Assembly: GCA_021186555.1 (NCBI GenBank)
Contig: JAJKFL010000427.1
Location: forward strand, 20,546,505 to 20,610,504
Length of the DNA stretch: 64,000 bases
Reading direction: 5' to 3'
Source: Reticulitermes speratus
Lineage: Eukaryota > Arthropoda > Insecta > Blattodea > Rhinotermitidae
Under the pieces are notes generated by a model. The model saw nothing but the letters and a program-made list of their open reading frames with translations, was not told the DNA's origin and searched no databases. Position 1 is the first letter of the stretch. Every line of letters begins with the position of its first letter. Shown here in pieces: positions 54,301 to 61,725 of this stretch. The position numbers and the translations under genes were made by a program.

Positions 54301-57300
54301 ATCGCTAAGCCTAAATAAGTGTAAACTGAATCGTGGACTTCAGACTGCTTCCAACTTTACGTTGCAGTGGAGGGTCTTGTTCAAACAGAGAGGTTTGTAA
54401 ACAACAGCTATATTAGACAGCCACAAAAACAACACACGATTAAAGCAAATATTCCGAACAACTGACGCAGACTCTGCGCATCAGCCTCAGAATAAAACCA
54501 AGAATAAGAACTTGCAAAAAAAATGTAAATTAAATGAAATTAAGCCGTTCTACAAAAGCCAGCCACACGACGTGATATGAGGTCATCTGGGATTTGACAC
54601 CCTACCAAACTACACGGTGTCATGATTTCAGAGCTTCCCCCGCGATGTTGATGAAATCTGTGGTCTTCTGGGTAATTACACGGCATCGTATGGTAATTAT
54701 TTACCGACGTTTCGGGACAACGTATCGGTCCCATCTTCACCTCTCATCCTATTGGCTGTTCGTCACATCGCACGTTTCCCTACCCCGCTGTGCTGACCAG
54801 TTTCTGTGTTTAGGCTTTCTTTCCTACTTGGAATCTTGACCCGTGAAGATGGGACCGATACGTTGTCCCGAAACGTCGGTAAATAATTACCATACGACGC
54901 CGTGTAATTACCCAGAAGACCACAGATTACACGGTGTCATGTCTCACAAGACAGCAGTTCTTCAACCACCTTATAGAAAATAAGAGACGCAGTGATAAGC
55001 TATACTTTCATACAGCAATGATTACAGCCCCGACATAGTGTACAACGATAAACAGAACCCGGTTGACAGTCTGAAACCTCTTTACGATATACGAAAATAA
55101 TATGAACATTCTAAAATCGTCTTACGATGGTATATAATATTGAGAACCAATTGTCTTCTGGACTTTGTCCATCGTCCGGATAAAATATTAAAATATAATA
55201 TAAAATCACGACGTTTCGGAAGCTGGCACTTCTTCCGTCTTCAGGTGATGGGAGGGGAGACACCTACTCAGATTGGTCCTTTAGACCGAGCTAATCTCAA
55301 TCACTGGACGATTTTATTGAGATTAGCTCGGTCTACAGGACCCATCTGAGTAATGTCTCTCCTCCCATCACCAGAAGACGGAAGAAGAACCAGCTTCCGA
55401 AACGTCGTGATTTTATATTATATTTAATATTTTATCCGTACGATGGACAAAGTCCAGAAGACAATTGGTTCTCAATAATATGAACATGTTTATTATAACC
55501 AAAAGAGAGGACAGAACTGGTGTAGGCGTACATTTGGATCAAAATATCTGAACGAAATTAAGAAACACAGAGGGTTTAAAATATAAAGATAAAACCAGTC
55601 TAAAATGACAGAAAGTAATAATTGTGTCATGTTCTTTCAAAATCAGAATGGTGCCGAAACACCTCAGTGGGCCACACGCTCTCGTATTCTTTTCGCAGTT
55701 TATGTTGGCAACAGGGACGGGTTTCTGTCGGCACTAATGCGAAAACTCGAAACCAGATATAAATAGATATAAAATTTTGTGTGTATTTCTCTACGCTGTT
55801 GTCATTATAAAAACTCAAAGACTAAGCTTGGTGGATTAAAGGTAGTGCGTTTTTTAACTACGCTGCGAGATTTTGAGGTTCTCACAGCGATGTTAACGAA
55901 AATTAAAATATTCTGGGATGTTAACGCTGTGTCGTTGGGTAATAAGTTCCCGACGTTTCGATGGATCGTAATGTCTTGAACCCCTTATCTATATTCTCAA
56001 GTTTATGTTTCTGTAACTGTTCTGAAACCCAAATACAGCATGGCACAAAACCTGTAAGGCACTACAAGTAAGAAACACAATGGATACATACATTATGACT
56101 ACATCAGCATGTTCGGAAAAATACGAGTACAGAGTACTTCGAAGCGTTTCGGAAAGAAAAATCCACCCTGCCTCCTATTCAATAGGTACTTGCCGATTTT
56201 ATTTTCCCCGGGGATAAAGCAGCCTGGGGTTTGAATCTGATCCAGCACATGCACCTACAGCCAAGGCTAGGAATGAGTGGAGCTATACTTCCAAACGTTC
56301 ATATATCTTCGTGACGTAAACAGGGATTATTTTACTTTACCTTTACTACATGAAGAACTGTAAACATTACATCTTACTCAGATACGAAATGAGTGCGTCC
56401 CCTATTCTATGTTAGTGCGTATTTACTGAATCACATAGACGTTCTTTCAGTAAAATACGTTACCCATGTGTTGTCCATAAACAAATAAAAAGGCTGAGGT
56501 GGTTTCGAGACGCAGCACTAACGACAGAACCTGCAGTTACATTAATATTGCTTGTACCTCATTAAATATTAATTTTATCAACAAAATATGCCGGATCTTG
56601 ATAGGACTATGCCATGAACAAATCCTACATGCAGTGCATCAGCGCCGGCAGGATTTTTTGCAAGGTGGTGCACAGTACCTATATGTATACTGACCAAATT
56701 TTTTAATGATCAGTGCTTAAACAAGACAATAACATAGCTATCGTTTAATTAAAATAATGATTTTTGTACACTTCTTATTGTTGGATTCAATAAATTATTA
56801 AATATATAAAAGTAAATTATGTCAAAATTCCAAGTGCACCATCTTGCTTTTGGCCGACGGCGCCTCTTGACACAAAGCGTAATTTCTGAGAAACTTTAGC
56901 TTCAACTTGTGTGTCATGTTAATTTTAAATTTAAACGTAACGAATCAGTATTAAATTAATTTGTTTGTGGTGTCGTGTGGTTTGGTAGAATGGTCACAAC
57001 GTTTCGGGGGAACGAAATGCGTCCATCTTTATAAAAGTGGCCTGAAGACAGACAGCAGTATCGCCGAAACGTTGGTACTTATCCAGAAGGTTACGTCACA
57101 TAACTACTTTTTATAAACTCATTGCATTAGGCAGTTTTTAGTGTCGACCCTATCCCCAAATGCCAAATTTAATTGAAACCGTTCAGCATCTTCCAAGATT
57201 AAACATACACAGATGAACAGATAAGACATTGCGAGATTTGAAATTCACACAGCGCTGTTGGAGATTCAAGTTACGCTGTCACATCCCAGAAAACTTGAAT

Positions 57301-58616
57301 GTTCAACAGAGGCGACAATTTTATACACGTCTGCAAGTAAAGAACAAAAACAACAAATAAACAAACTTCTAATATAGGATAAATAATTCAAGTTACACGC
57401 TTACCGACAAACGCCATTTCAGGTACAGGCTGTCATCACTTGCGCAAGGCATGTCCGGCGTTTGCTTGCGCTTTTTTAACATCGGCTCAGGCTCCTCACT
57501 TGGTTCATCAAAGCGTTCCAACAAGTCCGGCATTTCTATAAAGGGTTTTTCAAAATACAATGTGCCAGAATCGAGCTTGTTAAGATATTCCTCCACCTGG
57601 GGCCTGTACTTCTCTACCATAGGCGTTGTTGCTAACAGGATTTTGTTCTTGGCTCTTTGCCTCTTTTCATCCAGATCTTCTATCGGCAACCCAGTTACTT
57701 CGTCATATTCCTCTGTAAACCACAGTTCATGCTTTGAAACATTTTCTTCTTCTGTGGGTGGCAGTGTGCAAGGAGGTGGGTAAACCAGTGGTTTGCAGAA
57801 ATGTGTAGGAAGTATGACGACCCCGTTCGGAACTGCAGATGGAACTTGTCGATTTTTCTCCATGTTGTTGACGTCACAATGATCTCCAGGTACTGGGGAA
57901 GGCACTTGGTTCTCGATCGTACTTTCCTCATCGACTACCTTCGAAATTTCGTCTTGAGATGTTATTATGAGAGAAGCGTCCTTAGTCCCAAACATGGTCA
58001 GTGTAAGTGACTCACCGTTGTTGCAAGCACTGTCATTGCTTGCTTTAGCATCAGCTGCCCATCGGTCGACTGAACCTGCCTCATCCTCAGTGGGCATGGA
58101 CTTGACAACTGCTTCCGGGTTTGGACATACTTCTGTAGCTGAGAATGGAGACGCAGTTGAGAAGCTTTCTTCTTCGGTTGATGCAGAGTGGTATTCTTGA
58201 GACGAGGGTGTATCCGGCGACTTCAGTGTCTTTCCTGGCCCAGCAGATTTATATTTCACAATACTTAACCTCCGCACGAAAGAAGACGCCTTGCTCGGTA
58301 TTGAATGCCTGGTACCGGGTGAAGGTGTTGATGCTGCACTATCCTCAGACTCTGACTTGTTAACACCACCGATCTTTTCTTTCTTGTATTTTTTTGACTT
58401 GCTCTTTTCCTCCATCATTTCAGTATTTGAATCTCCTTCGGTATTTTTTTTTCTTCCGCCTATTCTGAAAGAACCCAATTTGACGCCGCCAGGTTTGCTT
58501 TTTGTAATAACCTTTGGTATAGCGCCACTGTTTTGTGTTGTCGTTGACTGGGAAGTGCTCTTGATTTCTGCAGGTTCTGGCGAAGAAACACTTGGCTCCG
58601 TTTGATTGTCTTCCAT
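36239..58616 (-). CDS. Rab32: Rab32/lightoid-type small GTPase with long N-terminal extension (5 coding exons, complete)
   Basis: Rab32/Rab38 GTPases direct cargo to lysosome-related organelles such as melanosomes and insect eye-pigment granules; Drosophila lightoid (Rab32) mutants have eye-colour defects. Five exons join in phase to 617 codons plus stop. Residues 1-404 are a hydrophilic, Ser/Glu-rich extension; the GTPase fold starts near residue 405. G1 is GELGTGKT (about 420-427), switch I includes SQHYRATIGVDFALK, and G3 is WDIAGQE, where Ile replaces the Thr of most Rabs, a Rab32/38 hallmark. G4 is NKCDQ, split over a splice junction, and G5 is ETSAKEN. The protein ends KSKTCSC, a CXC double-prenylation end. 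The ATG at 58,616 has G at -3 and +4. The oddities are the extension and Thr at a P-loop position where family members usually have Val. Identification is very secure. Confidence 0.97.
36440..36690 (-). mobile_element. non-LTR retrotransposon tail fragment
   Basis: agtatggagcagcccttctt, aagctaataggttctcagcc and gaaccaaaaggttcattacc are the tail in inverse orientation; it lies in the last Rab32 intron. Confidence 0.7.
37995..38345 (-). mobile_element. non-LTR retrotransposon tail fragment
   Basis: Words gaaaagctaatgggcattct, aaaggttcaacaacatgtct and the tttcctcatttcacctatgc block, inverse orientation, in a Rab32 intron. Confidence 0.6.
38690..39150 (+). mobile_element. non-LTR retrotransposon C-terminal/tail fragment
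   Basis: The frame includes IRVIKLRRMIWARHVAHMG and later LGRPKFRG; the tail runs to ctgtggaactactagctgtt. It ends about 30 bp before Rab32 exon 4 (minus strand). Confidence 0.8.
39179..39322 (-). CDS. Rab32: Rab32 exon 4: CDQ and G5 motif
   Basis: 144-bp exon starting CDQPKEGLVNSPARMDEYC and containing WFETSAKENINIEDAAKC. Acceptor cttttcag, donor gtgagc, phase 0 at both ends. The first codon completes the NKCD base-recognition motif. Confidence 0.97.
40093..40274 (-). CDS. Rab32: Rab32 exon 3: switch II to G4
   Basis: 182-bp exon starting GT CAA GAG, which completes AGQERFGNMTRVYYKEA, and ending at LLANK with donor gtaggc in phase 0. DSKVQLPDGSPIPCVLLANK is typical of Rab32. Confidence 0.97.
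40330..40709. mobile_element. Tigger-like non-autonomous element in a Rab32 intron
   Basis: Termini cagtaaaagctgtgatatct and (ggatatcacagcttttactg) are inverted repeats flanked by TA (40,328-40,329 and 40,710-40,711). It lies about 55 bp upstream of Rab32 exon 3 and has no coding capacity. Confidence 0.85.
40895..41235 (-). repeat. tRNA-headed SINE copy
   Basis: gtaagttgtccctgtgcctg, gtcagcttcacaacccagct and tcttgccccctgccagaaac in order. The right end, ctaagcgactgagctattcc, is the inverse of a tRNA A-box (GGAATAGCTCAGTCGC). Confidence 0.85.
41735..41990 (-). repeat. tRNA-headed SINE copy, truncated
   Basis: aaagttgtccctatacatgc, tggaggtcagtagtcagcat and the B-box inverse gcaattcgaaccccggatca. 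Confidence 0.8.
41994..42012. repeat. poly-C run
   Basis: About 16 consecutive C followed by gg. Confidence 0.95.
42013..42848. other. Rab32 intron, no gene recognised
   Basis: AT-rich. Near 42,600-42,800 a gcgcatgcacacgagttgtt word and gctcgatgggtcacagagtt suggest an old SINE-like piece. Confidence 0.4.
42849..43080. mobile_element. hAT-like terminus
   Basis: cagtttgttcccaacttgtg followed by ggccgcggacccctgcgggg strongly resembles the end of hAT (Charlie-type) elements. The partner terminus was not found within the next few kilobases. Confidence 0.55.
43314..43706 (+). CDS. hypothetical 130-residue basic frame after a CpG-rich stretch
   Basis: ATG frame beginning MSAYTRQKAKSKYINRI, with a very basic stretch (TPYDRVKRCRERKKMKASE, about residues 33-51), an Ala/Ser spacer and a hydrophobic tail. 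It lies about 180 bp downstream of a GC-rich patch (cgcatcgcgcgcggcggagg) unusual for this window, within Rab32 intron 1 and on the opposite strand. The basic arginine-rich start resembles small N-terminal regions of transposon-encoded proteins, and a hAT-like terminus lies about 460 bp upstream. It could also be the first exon of an unrecognised gene; no family is recognised. Confidence 0.3.
   Translation: MSAYTRQKAKSKYINRIRLERASQEQSSDTHKTPYDRVKRCRERKKMKASERINDGASTSAAGAAEPMQVHDVIASVSTPGCIDIDVSCMPFVSYFSYHRPIINKIITHKLFVYFISFLNPTKGKCCHHK
43710..44928. other. Rab32 intron, no gene recognised
   Basis: Contains a moderately GC-rich 160-bp block (about 43,985-44,160) open on both strands that I could not assign. 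Confidence 0.4.
44929..45130 (-). CDS. Rab32: Rab32 exon 2: P-loop, switch I, WDIAG
   Basis: Encodes REHLYKILVIGELGTGKTS, the effector region and LQLWDIAG; donor gtacag leaves in phase 1. The acceptor is a run of in-frame AGs (tagcagcag), so 45,133, 45,130 or 45,127 could each be the first base, changing the protein by one or two Gln. Confidence 0.96.
45795..45915 (+). repeat. hairpin-core repeat copy
   Basis: atcatgaagatggaggcact, then atgctcctccaaaacgtcgg, taactatttaccagcctaca. Stem GGAG/CTCC is visible. Confidence 0.6.
46185..46275 (-). repeat. hairpin-core repeat copy
   Basis: The minus strand reads CCCTGAACATGGAGGTAGCA, TGTTTCTCTGAAACTATGGT, ACATGTTATTACACTTTATG. Confidence 0.55.
46640..47175 (+). 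mobile_element. non-LTR retrotransposon tail, split by hairpin-core repeats
   Basis: cagaagcctgatggaagagt, ggaggataatattaaactgg and ggtaatggacattcgggtcc are in family order. The last piece of the tail (aacctattagcttttcaaga, tactccatggagttta) resumes at 47,130 after about 250 bp of hairpin-core repeat. Confidence 0.8.
46875..47115. repeat. hairpin-core repeats: two minus copies and one plus copy
   Basis: Minus cores at 46,920-46,965 and 46,985-47,030 and a plus core at about 47,030-47,070. All share cgaaacgtcggtaa and a cgttacatcccagaag-type end. The outermost sequences (gatcttcgctttctgggatg and catcccagaagagcgaagat) are inverted repeats. Confidence 0.85.
47250..47270. repeat. (AC)n microsatellite
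   Basis: Short CA run. Confidence 0.85.
47355..47590. repeat. hairpin-core repeat, inverted pair
   Basis: gtcttccgggatgttccgcc, gtaaataattacccgtgttt, cgaaggatagtagcgtcttc and later the inverted ccttccaaacgtcggtaatt. Confidence 0.75.
47775..47905 (-). repeat. hairpin-core repeat copy
   Basis: ggtcttctaggacactgtgc, taccgacgtttcgaagagtc, gtattgccgtcaacttcatg. Confidence 0.65.
48045..48170 (-). ncRNA. hammerhead-like core in Penelope-like element end (candidate)
   Basis: The minus strand reads CCCTGATGAGAACAGAGATG, GTCCTCGAAACGTTGGTTTA, CTCGCCATTCAACGACCTTA. It has the exact CUGAUGA and GAAAC words of a hammerhead core, with CGTTG/CAACG able to form a stem III-like helix. Stem II is only two pairs, or three using bases that should stay unpaired. 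The base after the third helix is A rather than U. Hammerheads are known in Penelope-like element ends, and an element fragment is adjacent, but activity is unproven. Confidence 0.4.
48152..48650 (-). pseudogene. Penelope-like element GIY-YIG endonuclease domain
   Basis: The minus-strand frame contains SNKIIRLLKKHTIRTVQIP, then a GIY-YIG-type signature (GVYRITCECGKVYVGQSGRT) with VEARYQERQRYISVHQPEK and SAVAEHVNE. This arrangement, a reverse-transcriptase thumb remnant followed by a Cys-containing GIY-YIG nuclease, is characteristic of Penelope-like retroelements. About 156 codons remain; the reverse transcriptase is absent. Confidence 0.88.
48660..49790. other. Rab32 intron, no gene recognised
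   Basis: AT-rich sequence between the Penelope-like fragment and the minisatellite; no repeats or frames of note. Confidence 0.5.
49795..49905 (+). repeat. hairpin-core repeat with exact CTGATGA...GAAAC
   Basis: CTGATGA at 49,818-49,824 and GAAAC at 49,840-49,844, separated by 15 bases. GATC at each side can pair, but only by using part of the core. Confidence 0.55.
49971..50213 (+). repeat. 40-bp minisatellite, about 6 copies
   Basis: Unit starts cagtccgcattacataccca and ends ctgacctcttgcc, with C/T variation at one site (tcaccctg or tcatcctg) and one- or two-base length changes. It lies in Rab32 intron 1. Confidence 0.95.
50825..51025 (-). repeat. tRNA-headed SINE copy, truncated
   Basis: ggtaaaggcaaaattctccc, gtggtcaacttcacgccccg, gagatccggtacccattgta and gggccccagggccggt in order; the tRNA-like end is missing. 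Confidence 0.8.
51030..51960. other. Rab32 intron, no gene recognised
   Basis: AT-rich; no repeat family or coding frame was identified. Confidence 0.5.
51965..52260. mobile_element. two inverted non-LTR retrotransposon fragments
   Basis: The first piece (gaagaaagtcctattggaca) is inverse-oriented. The second, from about 52,090, is plus-oriented (ataagcacagcatgtagcac, aggaaagcctgaaggcaaga). Confidence 0.5.
52260..52525 (+). repeat. tRNA-headed SINE copy, plus orientation
   Basis: Begins gtgactaagctatgggctgg and has a clear B-box (gggttcgattcccgg). The body follows (gcttctttcaaaacgtc-like, ggggtaaagggacggggcgt, gcagctgaccattcac). Confidence 0.85.
52530..53755 (-). mobile_element. hAT-like remnant
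   Basis: Left end cattgcttttcaaattttta... ctcgcgtaccac and right end (cgcgtaccaccggttgaaaa gcattg) are related inverted repeats of hAT type. The minus strand inside keeps a transposase-like scrap (EYCNMFKNVKERVRPKE) with stops. No clean 8-bp duplication was found. Confidence 0.5.
53760..53885 (+). mobile_element. non-LTR retrotransposon tail fragment
   Basis: ggatttaatcgactcaagat, agggaccagcagcgggatgt and tgaacctttgggttttatta fit the tail word order. Confidence 0.5.
54095..54245 (+). repeat. SINE-like repeat (second type)
   Basis: ggggtcgactcagcccctaa, agaaatgagtaccaggaata and gattgctttacctttcgacc. It ends in the same ttacctt tail as the other SINEs but has a different body. Confidence 0.45.
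54640..54945. repeat. foldback repeat of the hairpin-core family, arms of about 85 bp
   Basis: The left arm (about 54,656-54,740) and right arm (about 54,842-54,928) are inverted and nearly identical. They begin or end with tctgtggtcttctgggtaat and meet at gggacaacgtatcggtccca. A spacer of about 100 bp lies between. Each arm has gaagatggg-loop-cccgaaacgtcgg. Confidence 0.92.
55138..55476. repeat. near-perfect hairpin, arms of about 160 bp, 14-bp loop
   Basis: The left arm runs from 55,138 (tattgagaaccaattgtctt) to 55,301; the loop is 55,302-55,315; the right arm runs to 55,476. Only about a dozen mismatches are seen by eye. Each arm holds a CTGAAGACGGAAG-loop-CTTCCGAAACGTCG core. A 13-base word (ataatatgaacat) lies at 55,097-55,109 and 55,475-55,487. 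Confidence 0.95.
55855..55985 (-). repeat. hairpin-core repeat copy
   Basis: gattttgaggttctcacagc, ttctgggatgttaacgctgt, ttcccgacgtttcgatggat. Confidence 0.6.
56180..56350 (+). repeat. tRNA-headed SINE copy, head missing
   Basis: ttattttccccggggataaa, gcacatgcacctacagccaa, aatgagtggagctatacttc and a ttttactttaccttt tail. Confidence 0.65.
56985..57120. repeat. hairpin-core repeat, inverted pair
   Basis: gtcacaacgtttcgggggaa on one side, then ctgaagacagacagcagtat and cgccgaaacgttggtactta. Confidence 0.7.
57405..58616 (-). CDS. Rab32: Rab32 exon 1: 404-residue N-terminal extension
   Basis: 1,212 bp open from ATG (58,614-58,616) to donor gtaagc in phase 0. The product is hydrophilic and Ser/Thr/Glu/Pro-rich. 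A lysine cluster (KSKSKKYKKEK, about residues 70-80) and a basic RRLS site (near 115, a possible basophilic-kinase target) are followed by acidic Ser-rich stretches. A YPPPCTLPP patch and a C-terminal half with KYRPQVEEYLNKLD, which looks helical, come next. No known catalytic domain is recognisable. Fly Rab32 also has long N-terminal isoforms, so an extension is not unprecedented. Confidence 0.93.
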
Positions 58617-58860
58617 ATCCTTTCTAACAGCAACCACAATGCACACAAATTTTGGTTTTAAAATTTCAGAAGTTCAATAATCACAATGCAACGCCATGAA
58701 ATTTTCTGCCGAAAACAGCTAATCACAAACACCTGAAATATAATTACGTTGCCACACAATGTCACAATCTACGATAGAAAAGAACCACTCACGGTACGAA
58801 TAGCAGACAGACACTGATCCACGCAGCTTCGAGAAGGCAACTGACTCGGGTAACCAAGTC
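58617..58860 (-). promoter_or_regulatory. Rab32 5' leader, likely small 5'-UTR intron and promoter
   Basis: A consensus donor (TACC/gtgagtgg, exon end 58,793) lies upstream of a pyrimidine-rich acceptor (gttgctgttag, ending at 58,622) placed five bases before the ATG. This suggests a non-coding first exon at about 58,793-58,850 spliced across a 171-bp intron. No TATA box is evident. Confidence 0.4.
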
Positions 58861-59590
58861 ACTACCTGCAGTGGCAGGGGGATGGAGGGGCGAACTGAAA
58901 GACGAGCATTGACCGGGGGGAGGGTTAGGTAAAAATATGCAAACTTAAAATAACACTCTGATAAGAAAATTTATACAAAATTTACAGAGCGACTATAATT
59001 GAAACCTGTTATTTCAAATAGAATTCAAATTTTATTTCAACCGAATAAAAGAGTTTCATTTAACTTATAGTAGCGTATGGGGTGAGGAATGGGAGGGGGG
59101 AAGGTCAACAATAAAGCTGAGAAGAAAACAAATGACATTAGTAGCAGCACCACAAGAGTAAATGAAAAAGATAACGAACGTTTAATAGTCCACATTCAAG
59201 ACATCAGCGGACATTACATGCAGTAAGAGAGTCGCCATTACAATGAGGCAAAATTGTCATCTGATCCGACTTTTATTTCCGTGCCGAAATTCTATGGCCT
59301 CCTAGGGTCGAGAATTAAAATAAAAACAGTTAACAGAAAACAAGCTGTTTCCACACAAAGATAAAAATCACTTAATGCTGTTTAGGGAAATAATTTATGT
59401 TTTGTGAGGTTAAATTGCAGTCTCTGTAACGTTAATAGCTTTAAAGCCTTATATGTTATCGAACGGCTGAACCACTGTTGATGTTTTCATTTCTATCAGT
59501 CGAAACAATAACACTTACACTGTACTCTGTAGTAACTGTTAAAATACAGAACCTTCTTTTAGCAATTCAATTGTGAACAAATGAAGGTCT
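58860..59590. other. no gene recognised
   Basis: AT-rich sequence upstream of the Rab32 promoter with two short G-rich patches (ggggagggttaggt, gggaggggggaagg). No coding frame or repeat family was identified. Confidence 0.5.
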
Positions 59591-59805
59591 TGTTTTGGAT
59601 TTCTGCACCGTGCATTTGTTAAATATTTCGACGTTTCGGAGGAACATACTACCTCAAGCTCCAGGGGCAGTTGGTTTGGGTGGATGCTGAAGTGATACGG
59701 TAAAAATCGTCAGTTATATAAGACGAAGACCGAGGTAATAGGTTCCTCCGAAACGTCGTAACATTTAACTACTACATGGTGCACAAATCCAAAATATGAC
59801 TATTA
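59590..59805. repeat. hairpin-core repeat, inverted pair
   Basis: The left (59,593-59,660: gttttggatttctgcaccgt, tcgacgtttcggaggaacat) and right (59,740-59,803: aggttcctccgaaacgtcgt, atggtgcacaaatccaaaat) halves are inverted copies. Confidence 0.85.
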
Positions 59806-59929
59806 TCTGACGAACAATCGTCGTAAAAACCTGAAAACTTTCCAGTTATGAACAGCTGGTTAAGAACAGTGTAACACAAACACTTACTGAAACGGAAGAT
59901 TCAGCAAATGAAACCTCAGAACATAGTCG

Positions 59930-60215
59930 AGGGTAAAGGTAAAGGACAAAGCTGTGCCGTAACATGCCAAGCAGGTACAGAGGGACGGTGAAGGTATAGC
60001 TGTACCCTTACTCGACCTCGGCTCTAGAGGGGGTTGGTGATCAACGCCACGCCCTGGCCGCTTTGGCCTCGGTACCCATTGTACAGGAGGAAGGATGGGC
60101 CTCGGGAACGGTCTGGACAAGTCCGGGCAAATCTCGCCCCCACCCGCGTTCGAACCCCATACCGTCTAGCCCTTAGCGAGTCGCTATACTGACTACGCTA
60201 TCCCGACCCCTTACA
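59930..60215 (-). repeat. tRNA-headed SINE copy, well preserved
   Basis: On the minus strand the head reads GGGATAGCGTAGTCAGTATA (A-box) and GGGGTTCGAACGCGG (B-box), followed by the family body and a ctttacctttaccc tail at the left end. Internal RNA polymerase III promoter boxes are intact by eye. Confidence 0.9.
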
Positions 60216-60539
60216 TACTCCAGGGTGAATTAGATTACTAACATTTAAGAATATACATATATAAATTTTGCAGAAATGTGATTTACTGCACAAAATAAGA
60301 CCGAATCAAACAACGATACATTACGACTCAGTCACAAACCCCCATTCTGTACTGCATTCTGAATCACTTCAATTCACAAGCTATTTCTCTGAGATCCAGC
60401 TTGATATGACATAGGCCTATCCCACGTGGTCTGTTCCCACGAGATATTTAATCCAGACTTCGTAAGTAAATATTATAACTCCAAGCATGCTAGCAACATT
60501 ATGTCGACAGCAGGTCAATAGATACTCGTATGACCTCAT

Positions 60540-60660
60540 CGTCACCGCATTTGGGAGGTCTAAGTTTCAAATCTCGACCAGGTGACTGCCAAACCTGACA
60601 GAGGGTTCCCTCTAAATTCCGAACAGCAGACCTCAAACTAGGCCACGACCACTTCCTTCC
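60540..60660 (+). repeat. SINE-like fragment (third type)
   Basis: gcatttgggaggtctaagtt and tcaaatctcgaccaggtgac resemble a tRNA B-box context; the rest is unclassified. Confidence 0.35.
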
Positions 60661-60809
60661 ACATCCTTGTCACTGATCATCCTAACATTTGGTGCTACAT
60701 TAGCGTCGTTAAACAAAGAGAAACTGTCCGGAACGACCTTCCCGTCCTACTTTATTGCCGTTTTTATTTCAGCCACTCTTTTTAGAGACGCTGGTGGAAT
60801 GGAAAAAAG

Positions 60810-61110
60810 GAAGGGTAGAGGTAGGCCTACCGTCGTCCCTGTGCACTCCATGAATGCGTATGGAGGTGTGAAGGTACAGCTCCACTCATTTTAATCTCGG
60901 CGCTAGATGGAGATAGTGGTCACCTTCCTAAACTGGCCGCTATAACCCCCGTGTCCCCAAAATATGAGGCTGGGTGGGCCCCAGAGCCGGTCTGGAGGCT
61001 TCGAAGAAGAGAACAATCTCTTGTCCCTGCCGGGAAACAAACCCGTTTTCCTTGGTCGTCCAGCCCGGAGACTAGTCATTACACTGACTGAGCTATTCCG
61101 GATTCCTGTA
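60810..61110 (-). repeat. tRNA-headed SINE copy
   Basis: The minus-strand head GGAATAGCTCAGTCAGTGTA (A-box) and GGGTTTGTTTCCCGGCAGGG (B-box region) is followed by the family body. Confidence 0.9.
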
Positions 61111-61434
61111 TGCCTGTAGTACTTATCGAACTTTCTGAAAATGCGTATGGTCTCATTATTTGTAATTGCTATATCTCACAGCTATATAACGTCGTGCACA
61201 CATAACACTGCATTACTTGCAGTAATCTTCTTTCGTACGACCGTCATCTGTTTGTTAACTCGCAACAATCAACAGGTGGCGCTCAGCACGTGACATGTGA
61301 CATAGCAGTCAGATGGTGACATAATTGCCTGACGGTTTGGTGACACAACGTACACCGAACACGGCAAAGCCAGTCTCTTGCAGAACCATACATGTGCTAA
61401 CGCTACCGATCTAACTACTTTTCCCTCTGGTTGC

Positions 61435-61725
61435 ATTTTCAGGACTCTGGACAGCGTAGTCGATATAGTAACTAGACCAAGGAATTGAAGAGCCGGGTTT
61501 CGAATCCCGGCAGCGGCACATACTTTTCGGCAAAACGTCCAGACCGGCTCCTGGGCCCACACAGCCGCGTATTAAATGACCACTGGGGTTCCTTCCTGGA
61601 GGCAAAATGTCGGGGCGTGTAGCTGACCACCCCATGTAGTTCCCAGGTTAAGAATGAGTGGAGCTATACCTCAGCTTCCCCTATATGCCTTGATTGCGTA
61701 GATAGGGACATCTTTACCTTTCAGG
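61435..61725 (+). repeat. tRNA-headed SINE copy, plus orientation
   Basis: Begins around ggacagcgtagtcgatatag and has the B-box gggtttcgaatcccggcagc, the full body (cgtccagaccggctcctggg, gggcgtgtagctgaccaccc) and a cctttaccttt-type end. Confidence 0.9.

Noticed and set aside
57451-58605. plus-strand frames opposite Rab32 exon 1
   Set aside because: Shadows of the 1.2-kb coding exon; low-complexity Ser/Phe content reflects its complement.
60020-60215. possible tRNA gene
   Set aside because: A- and B-box words are present, but they belong to the SINE head, which continues into the SINE body and lacks a proper acceptor stem.
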